From Stigmatella aurantiaca DW4/3-1 (lineage in GTDB: Bacteria > Myxococcota > Myxococcia > Myxococcales > Myxococcaceae): DNA of 64,000 nucleotides. The first letter of the stretch is position 1. Every line of letters begins with the position of its first letter. The notes under the pieces were generated by a model that saw only the letters and a list, made by a program, of their open reading frames with translations, did no database searches and had not been told where the DNA came from. Location of the stretch: positions 6,528,893-6,592,892 of the forward strand of contig NC_014623.1 of NCBI RefSeq assembly GCF_000165485.1. The letters run 5' to 3'. The position numbers and the translations under genes were made by a program. Shown here piece by piece: positions 51,111 to 59,389 of the stretch.

Positions 51111-52556
51111 CCGCTGCGAAGGGCCTGCTCCGTGCTGGTCTACCAGGCGCTCCGGGTGAGCCGGGAGGCCGCGGGCCCCGTGGCCCTCAAGGTGGCGATG
51201 GCGCCTGGAGACGAGCGCTTCGTTCGAGAGGGCGTCCTGCTCTCCCGCCTGCGCCACCCGAACATCCCCGCGCTGGAGGGCCGGGGGAACTGGAGACATT
51301 CCCGAGGCATCTCTCCCTACATCGCCATGCAGTGAGTGGAGGGCGCTCCCCTCTACGCCTCGCGGCAAGTCCTCCAACTGCTGGCACAAGTGGCCCGAGC
51401 CCTGGAGGTGACGCATGCACTCCCAGGCGTCCACCGCGATGTGAAGGGGGGCAACGTGCTGGTGCGCGCCAGCGACACCCGGGCGTTCCTGACGGATTTC
51501 GGTTCGGGGAACTTCAAGGGTGCTCCCCCCCTCACCTGGCAAGCGATGCCTCCCTGCACCCCCGCTTACCTCAGTCCTCAGGCGTGCCGGTTCGCCGCGC
51601 TCCGTCCCTTCCACCACATCCCGTACACCGCGACCCCGGCAGATGACGTGTTCGCCCTGGGCGTGACAGCCTACCGGCTTGTGACGGACGAATACCCTCC
51701 CCCCGCCGAGCCTGGACTGGACACGAAGGGCCTCTGGAAGGACGGCGGTCCTGGACCGCTGCCTCCCGAGGTCCTCAATCCCCGCGTGGAGCCGCGCCTC
51801 AACACGCTCATCCTCCGGATGCTCTCGATACAGCCCGAAGCGCGTGGCAGCGCGGCGGAGCTGGCCCAGGCCATGGAGCAAGCGGCGGCTCAGTCAAGCC
51901 CGCAAGGCGATCAGCCCCTCTTCGCGTGGGAAGATCAGGCCCCCGCTCGAAAGTCCCCGCTGGATTCTGTGGAAGCAGACATGCTTGGTCACCGCCCACG
52001 TTACAGAAACCGGGCGCGCGTTCTGGAGACCCAGGCGCGAGATGCCGCCGAGCGAACCGTGGCGACCCGGTTGAAAGCGGAGGCGCTTGCCCGCTCCAGG
52101 GCCGCGACCCAGCCCGACGTCCATCCCTCGCCCTCCCTCCGATGGCCCCGAGGACTCCTGCTGGCCGCTGGCATCCTTCTGCTGGTTTTTGTCCCGGAGA
52201 GTGTGGCGCCCGTCCTATCAGAACAAACCCAAGAGCCCGCCCCGCGAACCGAAGCCCAAGACGCTGGCACGGACGCTGGTACGGTGGGCCTCGCGGACGT
52301 CACGGCTCAGCCCTCCAGCAACACCGAAGGCGCCATTGCCGCACACACGGCCATCAGCATCGACCTGCCCAAAGGGCCCCTCAAGGGCCAGGTCCGGCCC
52401 CCATGTGAGCAGGGACAGATGAACCTCCGGGGTGGCTGCTGGATCAAGATCGAAGCGCAACCCCCGGACTGCCCGCGCTACTCCTACGAGTGGAAGGGCG
52501 GTTGCTACATGCCCTTCGTCGCGACCCCACGTCCGGACACATCCGACAAGCCCTGA
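51111..52556 (+). pseudogene. Ser/Thr protein kinase pseudogene (lost N-lobe start and in-frame TGA)
   Basis: A eukaryote-like kinase of the myxobacterial Pkn type in one frame: 'VALKVAMAPGDERFVREGVLLSRLRHPNIPALEG', then 'IAMQ' and a TGA stop at 51333-51335, then 'VEGAPLY', 'GVHRDVKGGNVLV', 'FLTDFGSGNFKG', 'TPAYLSPQA' and 'DDVFALGVTAYRLVTDEYPP'. Relatives read 'ME-W-VEG' at this point, so the stop is a TGG to TGA change. The Gly-rich loop is absent, cut by a TAA at 51108. Downstream are a membrane helix (~52140-52210) and a Cys-rich tail ('PPCEQGQMNLRGGCW', 'GGCYMP') typical of this kinase family. A GTG at 51336 could still make a 406-aa fragment without an ATP-binding lobe. I judge it inactive. 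Confidence 0.82.
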
Positions 52557-52611
52557 CCCAACCGCCGGTACTTGATCCGCCCAGCGGCGCTTGCTCAGCG
52601 TGCGCCGCCGC

Positions 52612-53775
52612 TCAGTACCACTGCTCCTGGCCATTCACCCACGTGGCGAGCACCTTGAAGTCCTGCCGGAGCAACGTGAGGTCCGCGCGATAGCCCGAGG
52701 CCAACCGGCCCACGTACTCATCCAATCCCAGGAAGAACGCCGGGTAGAGCGAAGCCATGCGCAGGCTCTCCTCGAGGGACAGCCCGAGGAGCTGGACGCA
52801 GTTGCGGACCGATGCCGCCATATCGATGTCGGCGCCCGCCAGCGTTCCGTTGTCCGTCACCAGGCGCCCATCGCGGCGGAAGATTTTGTTCCCGTACAAC
52901 GTGAACGAGTCCGCATCGGTGCCCACGGGGGGCATGGCATCGGTGACCAAAAACACCTTGCCGGAAGGCTTGCTCTTCATGAGCAGGCGCAGCAGCGCCG
53001 GGTGGACGTGAATGCCGTCCATGATGATGCCGCACCAGGCCGAGTCGGAATCCATCGCGGCCAGCACCGGGCCCGGCTGGCGGTTGCTCACCGGGGGCAT
53101 GGCGTTGAACAGGTGGGTGAACCCCCGCACACCGGCCTCCACCGCATCCCGGGTCCTCTCGTAGGACGCCGCCGTGTGGCCCGCGGCCACCACCACGCCC
53201 GCCGAGGCAAACCGGCGGATGGCGGCGTCCTCGACCTGCTCTGGCGCCAGCGTCAGCATCAAGCGGCCGCCCCTGCCGGCCAGCCGCCCGGACAAGGCCG
53301 CCAGGTATTCGATATCCGAGGCTTCGGGCGTCCGGATGAAGCGGGGCTCGTGCACCCCCGGGCGATCCCCTCCAATGAAAGGGCCCTCCAGGTGGATGCC
53401 CAGCACCCCACTCCCGGGCCGGGCCAGCGTCTCGAAGACGGCTTCGCAAGCCCGGTGCATCGCCACCTTGGCATCGGTGATGAAGGTGGGCAGCAAGCCG
53501 GTGGTTCCCGTGCGACGGGCGGCCGCGGCGATGGCACGCGCGGCCTCGGACGTAGGCGAGTCGTTGAACAGCACGCCCCCTGCGCCATTGACCTGGGCAT
53601 CGATGAAGCCCGGTGCCAGCACGGCATCCTCGGGCAAGCGCACCACCTCCGCACCCGCGGGCACCGCCGAGGCGGGCATCACCGCGGAGATGCGCGCCCC
53701 ATCGAGCACCAGGACATGCGAATCGAGAATGCGCTCTCCGGTGAAGAGCCTCGCCCCCTTCAGGACCCGTTTCAT
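52612..53775 (-). CDS. nagA: N-acetylglucosamine-6-phosphate deacetylase
   Basis: 387 aa. NagA is recognised from 'LAPGFIDAQVNGAGGVLFND', 'GIHLEGPFIGGDRPGVHEPRFIR', 'VAAGHTAASYERTRDAVEAG', 'GFTHLFNAMPPVSNRQPG', 'IIMDGIHVHPALLRLL' and the catalytic Asp in 'LVTDAMPPVG'. It removes acetate from GlcNAc-6-P to give glucosamine-6-P. The ATG shares one base with the TAA of the SIS-domain gene (TAATG), so the two are translationally coupled. Third gene of the leftward amino-sugar operon. A ~55-bp gap separates it from the kinase relic. Confidence 0.94.
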   Translation of the reverse strand: MKRVLKGARLFTGERILDSHVLVLDGARISAVMPASAVPAGAEVVRLPEDAVLAPGFIDAQVNGAGGVLFNDSPTSEAARAIAAAARRTGTTGLLPTFITDAKVAMHRACEAVFETLARPGSGVLGIHLEGPFIGGDRPGVHEPRFIRTPEASDIEYLAALSGRLAGRGGRLMLTLAPEQVEDAAIRRFASAGVVVAAGHTAASYERTRDAVEAGVRGFTHLFNAMPPVSNRQPGPVLAAMDSDSAWCGIIMDGIHVHPALLRLLMKSKPSGKVFLVTDAMPPVGTDADSFTLYGNKIFRRDGRLVTDNGTLAGADIDMAASVRNCVQLLGLSLEESLRMASLYPAFFLGLDEYVGRLASGYRADLTLLRQDFKVLATWVNGQEQWY

Positions 53776-54836
53776 TACACCGTCTCCGTGACTTTGCGCA
53801 GGTGAGCGGGGGCATCCGGATCCAACCGCCGGGCCGTCGCCAACCGATGCACCGCCATGTAGAAGCTCTGGACCTGGCACAGCGGGGCGATGGCGTTCGG
53901 CACCCCAGGCACCGTGGGCAACAGCTCGGCCCCGGGCACCTCCAGCGCCGAGCGGACCTCCGCCCCCAGCTCCACCATCCGCCGCACCACGCTCCGGGTC
54001 CCTTCCGCAGAGCCGTCCTCTTGCCCCAGCGCCAGCACGGGGAAGCCTGGGCCCACGAGGGCCAGCGGACCGTGGCTCACCTCGGCGGTGCTGAAGGCCT
54101 CGGCATGCAACCGGCAGGTCTCCTTGAACTTCAGCGCCATCTCGAGGGCCGCCCCCAGGCCGCTGCCGCGCCCGAGCACGAACAGGCTCCGGGCATCGGC
54201 CAACCGTGAGAGCCCCGGCCACCAGTCGAGCGCGCGCGCCGCCTCCAAGGCCGCCGGCAACCGGGAGACCGCCTCGTGCAGCCCCGCCTCCTGCGTCCAG
54301 TGGGCCGCCAGCTGGAGAAACGCGAGCCCCGAGAGGATGTAGGACTTCGTGGCGGCGACGCTGTGCTCGGGCCCCGCGCACAGGGGGAAGTTGACGTCGC
54401 AGAGGCGAGACAGGGGCGAGCCCTCGGCGTTGACGAACCCAATGGTCAAGGCCCCGCCCGCGCGCGCCGCCTCCGTCAACCGCAGGAGGTCCGGACTGCG
54501 GCCAGACTGCGACACGGCGATGAAGAGGCTGTCCTTCAGCTCCAGGTTCGGCGTGTTGTAGACCGAGGCCACGCTCGGCCCCATCGAGGCCACGGCGCGC
54601 CCCAGGTTCGTCTCGAGCAGGTACTTGCCATAGCTGGCCGCGTGGTCGGAGCTGCCCCGGGCACAGGTGACGATGAAGTGCGGGGGCCGCTTGCGCAGCC
54701 GGGCGCCCAGCTCGGCGAAGCCACTCGCGCACTCCCGGATCTGCCGGAGCGCGGCATCCGCCGCCTGCGCGGCCTCCCGGGCCATCGCGGGGACCGGGGG
54801 AACAACGGGACTCACGGCGAGATCAACGGTGCTCAT
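53775..54836 (-). CDS. SIS-domain glucosamine-6-phosphate deaminase (NagB-II/AgaS type)
   Basis: 353 aa, two SIS domains as in the isomerase half of GlmS. SIS1 (about 50-180) has 'VTCARGSSDHAASYGKYLLE' and 'VSQSGRSPDLLRLTEAAR'; SIS2 (about 210-330) has 'LFVLGRGSGLGAALEMALKFKETCRLHAEAFSTAEVSHGPLALV'. No glutaminase domain is present, which fits a deaminating enzyme that turns GlcN-6-P into fructose-6-P and ammonia, replacing a classical NagB, which is not seen in the window. It is 4 bp downstream of gntR and coupled to nagA. Confidence 0.86.
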   Translation of the reverse strand: MSTVDLAVSPVVPPVPAMAREAAQAADAALRQIRECASGFAELGARLRKRPPHFIVTCARGSSDHAASYGKYLLETNLGRAVASMGPSVASVYNTPNLELKDSLFIAVSQSGRSPDLLRLTEAARAGGALTIGFVNAEGSPLSRLCDVNFPLCAGPEHSVAATKSYILSGLAFLQLAAHWTQEAGLHEAVSRLPAALEAARALDWWPGLSRLADARSLFVLGRGSGLGAALEMALKFKETCRLHAEAFSTAEVSHGPLALVGPGFPVLALGQEDGSAEGTRSVVRRMVELGAEVRSALEVPGAELLPTVPGVPNAIAPLCQVQSFYMAVHRLATARRLDPDAPAHLRKVTETV

Positions 54837-54840
54837 CGGC

Positions 54841-55623
54841 TCACCTCATGGGAATGGCCGACCCGGCCAGATTCAGTTCAACGATGAAATCGTATGAGTC
54901 CCCCCGGTACTGCGACCGGACGAACTCCAAGGGAGTGCCATCCTCGAGCATGGTGCGCCGCTCAATATAAAGAGCCGGAGCGCCTTCCCCCACGCCGAGC
55001 TGAGCGGCCTGTTCAGCCGAGAGCTGAATGGCCGACAGCCGCTGCAAGGCCCGGAAAGGCGTGAAGCCCCGGCGCCGCAGCGTCTCGTAGAGAGAGCCCT
55101 GGACTTCGCCCGGCTCGGGCAGGAAGCGGGTCGGCACCACCGCCAGCTCCAACGCCATGGCGATGCTGTTGGCCGTGCGCAAGCGCTGCAACCGGCTCAC
55201 CATCGTCCCCGGGCTGGTGCCCAGGGCGAGCGTCTCCTCGGGGGTCGCCACGGCCACCGTGCGGCTCAGCCACACGGACCCTGCCGCCAGCCCCCGAGAG
55301 CCCATGTCCTCGGAGAAGCCCGTCAGGGTGGACAGGCGCTGCTCCACATAGGGAGAGCGGTTCACGAAGGTGCCAGCCCCCTGGCGCTGTTGGAGGAGCC
55401 CTTCGTCCAGCAGCTCCTTCAAGGCCTTGCGCACCGTGACCCGGGAGACGCCAAACCGCTCCGCCAGCTCCCGCTCTCCCGGAAGCGCGTCCCGGTGGCC
55501 GAGCTTGCCGCTGACGATCTGGCTCCGCAGGTACCGCGCGAGCTGCAAATAGAGCGGCAGCGGCAGCTCGCTCGACAGCGCATCCCCGTCGAAGGAAGCG
55601 GCTGCGCTGGGGTGGCTCGACAT
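54841..55623 (-). CDS. GntR family regulator of amino-sugar use (NagR/DasR-like, UTRA domain)
   Basis: 260 aa. The N-terminal winged helix ('PLYLQLARYLRSQIVSGKLGHRDALPGERELAERFGVSRVTVRKALKELLDEGLLQQRQGAGTFV' region, about 22-90) is of the HutC/DasR subfamily. The C-terminal UTRA domain (about 105-250; 'RLSAIQLSAEQAAQLGVGEGAPALYIERRTMLEDGTPLEFVRSQYRGDSYDF') binds a sugar phosphate. It heads the leftward operon with the deaminase and nagA and faces murQ across 248 bp. By analogy to NagR and DasR it should sense GlcNAc-6-P or GlcN-6-P and release the divergent promoters; that is inference from position and family. Confidence 0.9.
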   Translation of the reverse strand: MSSHPSAAASFDGDALSSELPLPLYLQLARYLRSQIVSGKLGHRDALPGERELAERFGVSRVTVRKALKELLDEGLLQQRQGAGTFVNRSPYVEQRLSTLTGFSEDMGSRGLAAGSVWLSRTVAVATPEETLALGTSPGTMVSRLQRLRTANSIAMALELAVVPTRFLPEPGEVQGSLYETLRRRGFTPFRALQRLSAIQLSAEQAAQLGVGEGAPALYIERRTMLEDGTPLEFVRSQYRGDSYDFIVELNLAGSAIPMR

Positions 55624-55639
55624 GGGTCCTGGCTCCTTC

Positions 55640-55852
55640 TGGTCTTACAACCACTAGAATACCACTTTACGTCCTTGACGCAACACGCAAAACACCCTGA
55701 TCGTCCCCTAAAATACAGTTAACCCCTTGAAACAATTATCGTTTTTGGCCTAAACGAGAAAAATCCGTCTACTCTACTCTCCACGTCAACAAATTTCACG
55801 TTGTAATCTGGATTCGCGCTGGTATCTTCCAGCAGTCCAATCTAATACCAGT
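55640..55852. promoter_or_regulatory. Divergent nag promoter region with candidate GntR operators
   Basis: The 248-bp gap between gntR and murQ is unusually AT-rich for the window. It carries DasR-type half sites: GCTGGTATCTTCCAGC (55818-55833), a 16-bp interrupted palindrome like the known ACTGGTCTAGACCAGT; a second arm ATACCAGT at 55845-55852; and near gntR TGGTCTTACAACCA (55640-55653) followed by AATACCA (55658-55664). A TTGACG at 55675 could be a -35 box but no well-spaced -10 was found. Confidence 0.5.
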
Positions 55853-55871
55853 GAGCAGTGAGAGGGGCCGC

Positions 55872-56789
55872 ATGGCGAAGGAGACGGAAGGAACCGCCCG
55901 GCGATTCCAAGGGCTCGATGCCTGGGGAACGGGCGATCTTCTGGAGACCCTGTGGAGCAGCCAGTCGCGCGCCACGGCGGCGTGCCTGGCGGTGCTGCCC
56001 GAGCTCGGCCGGGCGGTGGACGCCGCCATCGAGCGGCTCTCCTCCGGCCAGGGCCGGCTGGTCTACGCCGGGGCGGGCTCTTCCGGAATGCTCGCGGCCC
56101 TGGATGCCCTGGAGCTGGGACCGACCTTCGGCTGGCCCTCGGCCCGCCTCTCCATTCTCCTGGCGGGAGGGTTGGACCTCACGCGGGGCATCGATGGGGG
56201 CGCCGAGGATGACGAAGGCGCCGGCCGCTCCCGGCTCCGGGACCTCCGGCCCACCGCTTCGGACGTGGTGATCGGTGTATCCGCCAGTGGGCTCAGCACC
56301 TTCACGGTGGGCATCGTCGATGAGGCCCGCCGCCAGGGCGCCCTCACGGTGGCCATCGCCAGCATCGAGGGCTCGCCCCTGCTCCAGGCCGCCGAGCACG
56401 CCGTGACCGTCCGCACCGGCGCGGAGGTCATCGCCGGCTCCACCCGGCTGGGGGCCGGAACGGCCCAGAAGGTGTGCCTCAACCTGTTCTCGACGGCCAT
56501 CATGACGGGCCTGGGCCTCGTGTTCGACAACCTGATGTGCAACGTGCAGCCGGAGAACGCGAAGCTGCGCCAGCGCTGCACTTCCATCATCTCCCGCATC
56601 GCCCAGGTGGATGAGGCGACCGCGGCGGAGGCCCTCCAGCGCCACGGGGACATCAAGCGCGCCGTGCTTGGGCTCGCCGGACTGTCCACTTCTCAGGCAG
56701 AGTCCGCTCTGGCCCGCGCAGGCGGTAACCTGCGCGTCGCGCTCTCAGCGCTCTCGCCCCAGGAGAAAGGTGGCCCATGTCCACGCTAA
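55872..56789 (+). CDS. murQ: N-acetylmuramic acid 6-phosphate etherase
   Basis: 305 aa from the ATG at 55872, preceded by GAGGGG. MurQ/GckR SIS fold: 'VYAGAGSSGMLAALDALELGPTFGW', 'VIGVSASGLSTFTVGIVDEAR', and the diagnostic 'GAEVIAGSTRLGAGTAQKVCLNLFSTAIMTGLG' with the catalytic region. The enzyme cleaves the lactyl ether of MurNAc-6-P to GlcNAc-6-P, which then feeds NagA. It leads the rightward operon and overlaps the PTS fusion gene by 13 bp. The C-terminal ~45 residues show a UBA-like helical repeat ('LQRHGDIKRAVLGLAGL'), as in other MurQ proteins. Confidence 0.93.
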   Translation: MAKETEGTARRFQGLDAWGTGDLLETLWSSQSRATAACLAVLPELGRAVDAAIERLSSGQGRLVYAGAGSSGMLAALDALELGPTFGWPSARLSILLAGGLDLTRGIDGGAEDDEGAGRSRLRDLRPTASDVVIGVSASGLSTFTVGIVDEARRQGALTVAIASIEGSPLLQAAEHAVTVRTGAEVIAGSTRLGAGTAQKVCLNLFSTAIMTGLGLVFDNLMCNVQPENAKLRQRCTSIISRIAQVDEATAAEALQRHGDIKRAVLGLAGLSTSQAESALARAGGNLRVALSALSPQEKGGPCPR

Positions 56790-59359
56790 AACCCGCCGGG
56801 TCGGAAGCCCCCCGGTCCCTCTCCAAGCTGCAGCTCGCCGCCCCCATCGCGGGGTGGGCCACGGTCCTGGAGGAGGTTCCTGATCCCGCCTTCGCCCAGC
56901 GCATGGTGGGAGATGGCATCGCGGTCGACCCCACTTCGGCGGAACTCCGCTCGCCCTGCGATGGCGTCGTGCTCACGGTGCACGCCTCCCGGCACGCCTG
57001 CACGCTGCGGACCCAGACCGGCGCGGAGATCCTCCTTCACGTCGGCATCGACACCGTGGGCCTGCGCGGCGAGGGCTTCACGGTTCACGTTCGCGAAGGC
57101 CAGACCATCCGCACCGGCGAGCCGCTGATCTCCTTCGACATGGACCTGCTGGCGCGCAAGGCCCGCAGCCTCATGACGGTCATGGTGGTGGCCAACGGCG
57201 ACGCCTACACGGTCACCCACCGGGTCCAGGACCGCGCGGTGGTCATGGGCGAGCCCCTCCTGGAGGTCTCCGGAGGCGAGTTCACCGCGGCCGCCGAGAC
57301 GAGCACCGAGACGGCGGAGTGCCAGGTCCGGCTGCTCATCCCCCACGGGCTTCATGCGCGCCCGGCCGCCGCCTTCGTCCGGCACGCTCGGCCATACCCG
57401 GGCAGCGTCCACGTGGCGCTCAAGGGCCGCTCCGTCAACGGAAAGAGCGTCGTGGCGCTCATGGGGCTCGGCGCCCACCATGGGGACATGCTGACCCTGA
57501 CCGTCCGGGGAGAGCGGGCCGGACAGGTCGTCCAAGAGTTGGCGGAGCAGGTCTCCCTGGGGCTCGGAGACACCCTGCGCCCTATCGCCGAGGCCACCCC
57601 CCTTCCGGAAGAGAAGCCGCAAGAGGCGGTGGCCGCCTCCCAGCCCTTCGCTCCCGGCACGGCGGTGATGCTCAAGGGAACCCTGGCCGCGCCGGGGCTC
57701 GCGGTGGGCCAGGCGGTCCGGGTTCACGAAGAGGAGCCCAAGCTCTCCCAGAAGGGCCGGGGCGTCCAAGACGAAGAGCGGCGCTTGGCCGAGGCCCTCG
57801 CGGGGGTCCGCCGGGACATCGAGGTGATGCTCCAGACCGAGGGCGCGGGCAGCGCGGCGCGCAAGGACATCTTCCAGGCCCACCTTGCCCTGCTCGACGA
57901 CCCGGAGTTCACCGGGGCCGCGGGCCAGGGCATCGCCATTGGGCAGAGTGCGGAGTGGGCGTGGAAAGCAGCCATCGAGACGCATGTCCAGGTGTTGCAC
58001 GGCCTCTCGGATCCGCTCCTGAAGGAGCGCATGGGCGATCTGCGAGACATCGGCCGGAGGGTCATCGCCTTCCTCACGGGACAGGGCGGCACGCGCGTCC
58101 CCGCCGAACTGCCACCGGATGCGATCCTCGTCGCCAACGAGTTGTTGCCCTCCGACCTGGCGGCGGTCCCCCCGGGCCGTCTGGCGGCACTCTGCACGGC
58201 GCGCGGCGGCCCCACCTCACATGTCGCCATCCTGGCGGCTGGCATGGGCATCCCCGCGGTGGTCGCCCTGGGAGACGCGGCCCTGCGGATCCCCACCGGG
58301 ACCTCATTGATCGTCAATGGGGACCGGGGAGAGCTTCACGTCCATCCTCCCGAGGCAGCGCGGGAGGCCACCCTGGGCACCCTGCGTACCCGGGCCTCCC
58401 GCCGAAAGACGGACCTGGCGACAGCCCATGAGGCGTGCCACACGGCGGACGGCGTCCGCATCGAGGTCTTCGCCAACCTCGGCCGGCCAGGAGACGCGGC
58501 GGCGGCGACCGCACAGGGGGCCGAGGGTTGTGGCCTGCTGCGCAGCGAGTTCCTCTTCCTGGAGCGGCTCACCGCGCCCACCGAAGACGAGCAGGCGGCC
58601 CAGTACCAGGAGATCGCCGACGCCCTCCAGAACCGTCCCTTGATCATCCGCACGCTCGATGTCGGCGGCGACAAGCCCCTGGCGTACCTGCCGCTGCCCG
58701 CCGAGGAGAACCCGGTGCTCGGCCTGAGGGGCGTGCGCGTCTCCCTGCGCTACCCCGAGCTGCTGCGCACGCAAGTCCGCGCCATCCTCCGGGTGAAGCC
58801 CCTGGGGGTCTGCCGCATCCTCGTTCCGATGATCACCTCCGCGCACGAGTTGCAAGCCGTGCGGACCGTGGTGGAGGCGGAGTGCCGAGAGCTGGGCATC
58901 ACCTCCCCGGTTCACGTGGGCGCCATGATTGAAGTCCCCGCCGCCGCCGTCCTGTCGGACCGGCTGGCGGCCCAGGCCGACTTCCTCTCCATCGGCACGA
59001 ATGATCTCACCCAGTACGCACTGGCGATGGACCGCGGCAACGCGTACCTGGCGCCCCAGCTCGACAGCTTGCACCCCGGCGTCCTCCGCCTGGTGGCGCA
59101 GACGGTGGAGGGGGCCCGCAAGCACGGCCGCCCGGTGGCGGTATGCGGAGGCATTGCCTCGGATCCCCAAGCAGCCCCGCTGCTCATCGGCCTGGGGGTC
59201 ACGGAGCTGTCGGCCACCCCCGCCGTCATCCCTGGACTCAAGGCCTTCATCCGCACGCTCACCTTGCCTCAGTGCCAGGAAGCCGCGCGGCAGGCGTTGG
59301 AACTCGCAACCGGTGACGAGGTGAGAGCACTCGTCACGAGTAAATGGCAGGCCCAGTAA
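56777..59359 (+). CDS. Fused PTS IIA(Glc-type)-HPr-enzyme I
   Basis: 860 aa carrying three phosphotransfer proteins in one chain. IIA: residues about 15-160, His88 in 'ILLHVGIDTVGL'. HPr: about 180-265, His193 in 'HGLHARPAAAFV'. Enzyme I: about 300-860, active His482 in 'GGPTSHVAILAAGMGIPAVV' and the PEP-binding barrel ('GAEGCGLLRSEFLFLE', 'RTLDVGGDKPLAYLPLP', 'SIGTNDLTQYALAMDRGN', 'VAVCGGIASDP'). All active His are kept. Phosphate would pass from PEP through EI, HPr and IIA to the IIB domains of the next gene. The start has a GGTGG ribosome site and overlaps murQ. Confidence 0.95.
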   Translation: MSTLKPAGSEAPRSLSKLQLAAPIAGWATVLEEVPDPAFAQRMVGDGIAVDPTSAELRSPCDGVVLTVHASRHACTLRTQTGAEILLHVGIDTVGLRGEGFTVHVREGQTIRTGEPLISFDMDLLARKARSLMTVMVVANGDAYTVTHRVQDRAVVMGEPLLEVSGGEFTAAAETSTETAECQVRLLIPHGLHARPAAAFVRHARPYPGSVHVALKGRSVNGKSVVALMGLGAHHGDMLTLTVRGERAGQVVQELAEQVSLGLGDTLRPIAEATPLPEEKPQEAVAASQPFAPGTAVMLKGTLAAPGLAVGQAVRVHEEEPKLSQKGRGVQDEERRLAEALAGVRRDIEVMLQTEGAGSAARKDIFQAHLALLDDPEFTGAAGQGIAIGQSAEWAWKAAIETHVQVLHGLSDPLLKERMGDLRDIGRRVIAFLTGQGGTRVPAELPPDAILVANELLPSDLAAVPPGRLAALCTARGGPTSHVAILAAGMGIPAVVALGDAALRIPTGTSLIVNGDRGELHVHPPEAAREATLGTLRTRASRRKTDLATAHEACHTADGVRIEVFANLGRPGDAAAATAQGAEGCGLLRSEFLFLERLTAPTEDEQAAQYQEIADALQNRPLIIRTLDVGGDKPLAYLPLPAEENPVLGLRGVRVSLRYPELLRTQVRAILRVKPLGVCRILVPMITSAHELQAVRTVVEAECRELGITSPVHVGAMIEVPAAAVLSDRLAAQADFLSIGTNDLTQYALAMDRGNAYLAPQLDSLHPGVLRLVAQTVEGARKHGRPVAVCGGIASDPQAAPLLIGLGVTELSATPAVIPGLKAFIRTLTLPQCQEAARQALELATGDEVRALVTSKWQAQ

Positions 59360-59389
59360 GGGGACTCCCCCCTCCCCGGAGAGAGGCGC

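Noticed and set aside
51333-51335. TGA in the kinase as selenocysteine codon
   Set aside because: Relatives have Trp here, no SECIS-like hairpin is seen directly after it, and the N-terminal Gly loop is also missing, so gene decay is simpler.
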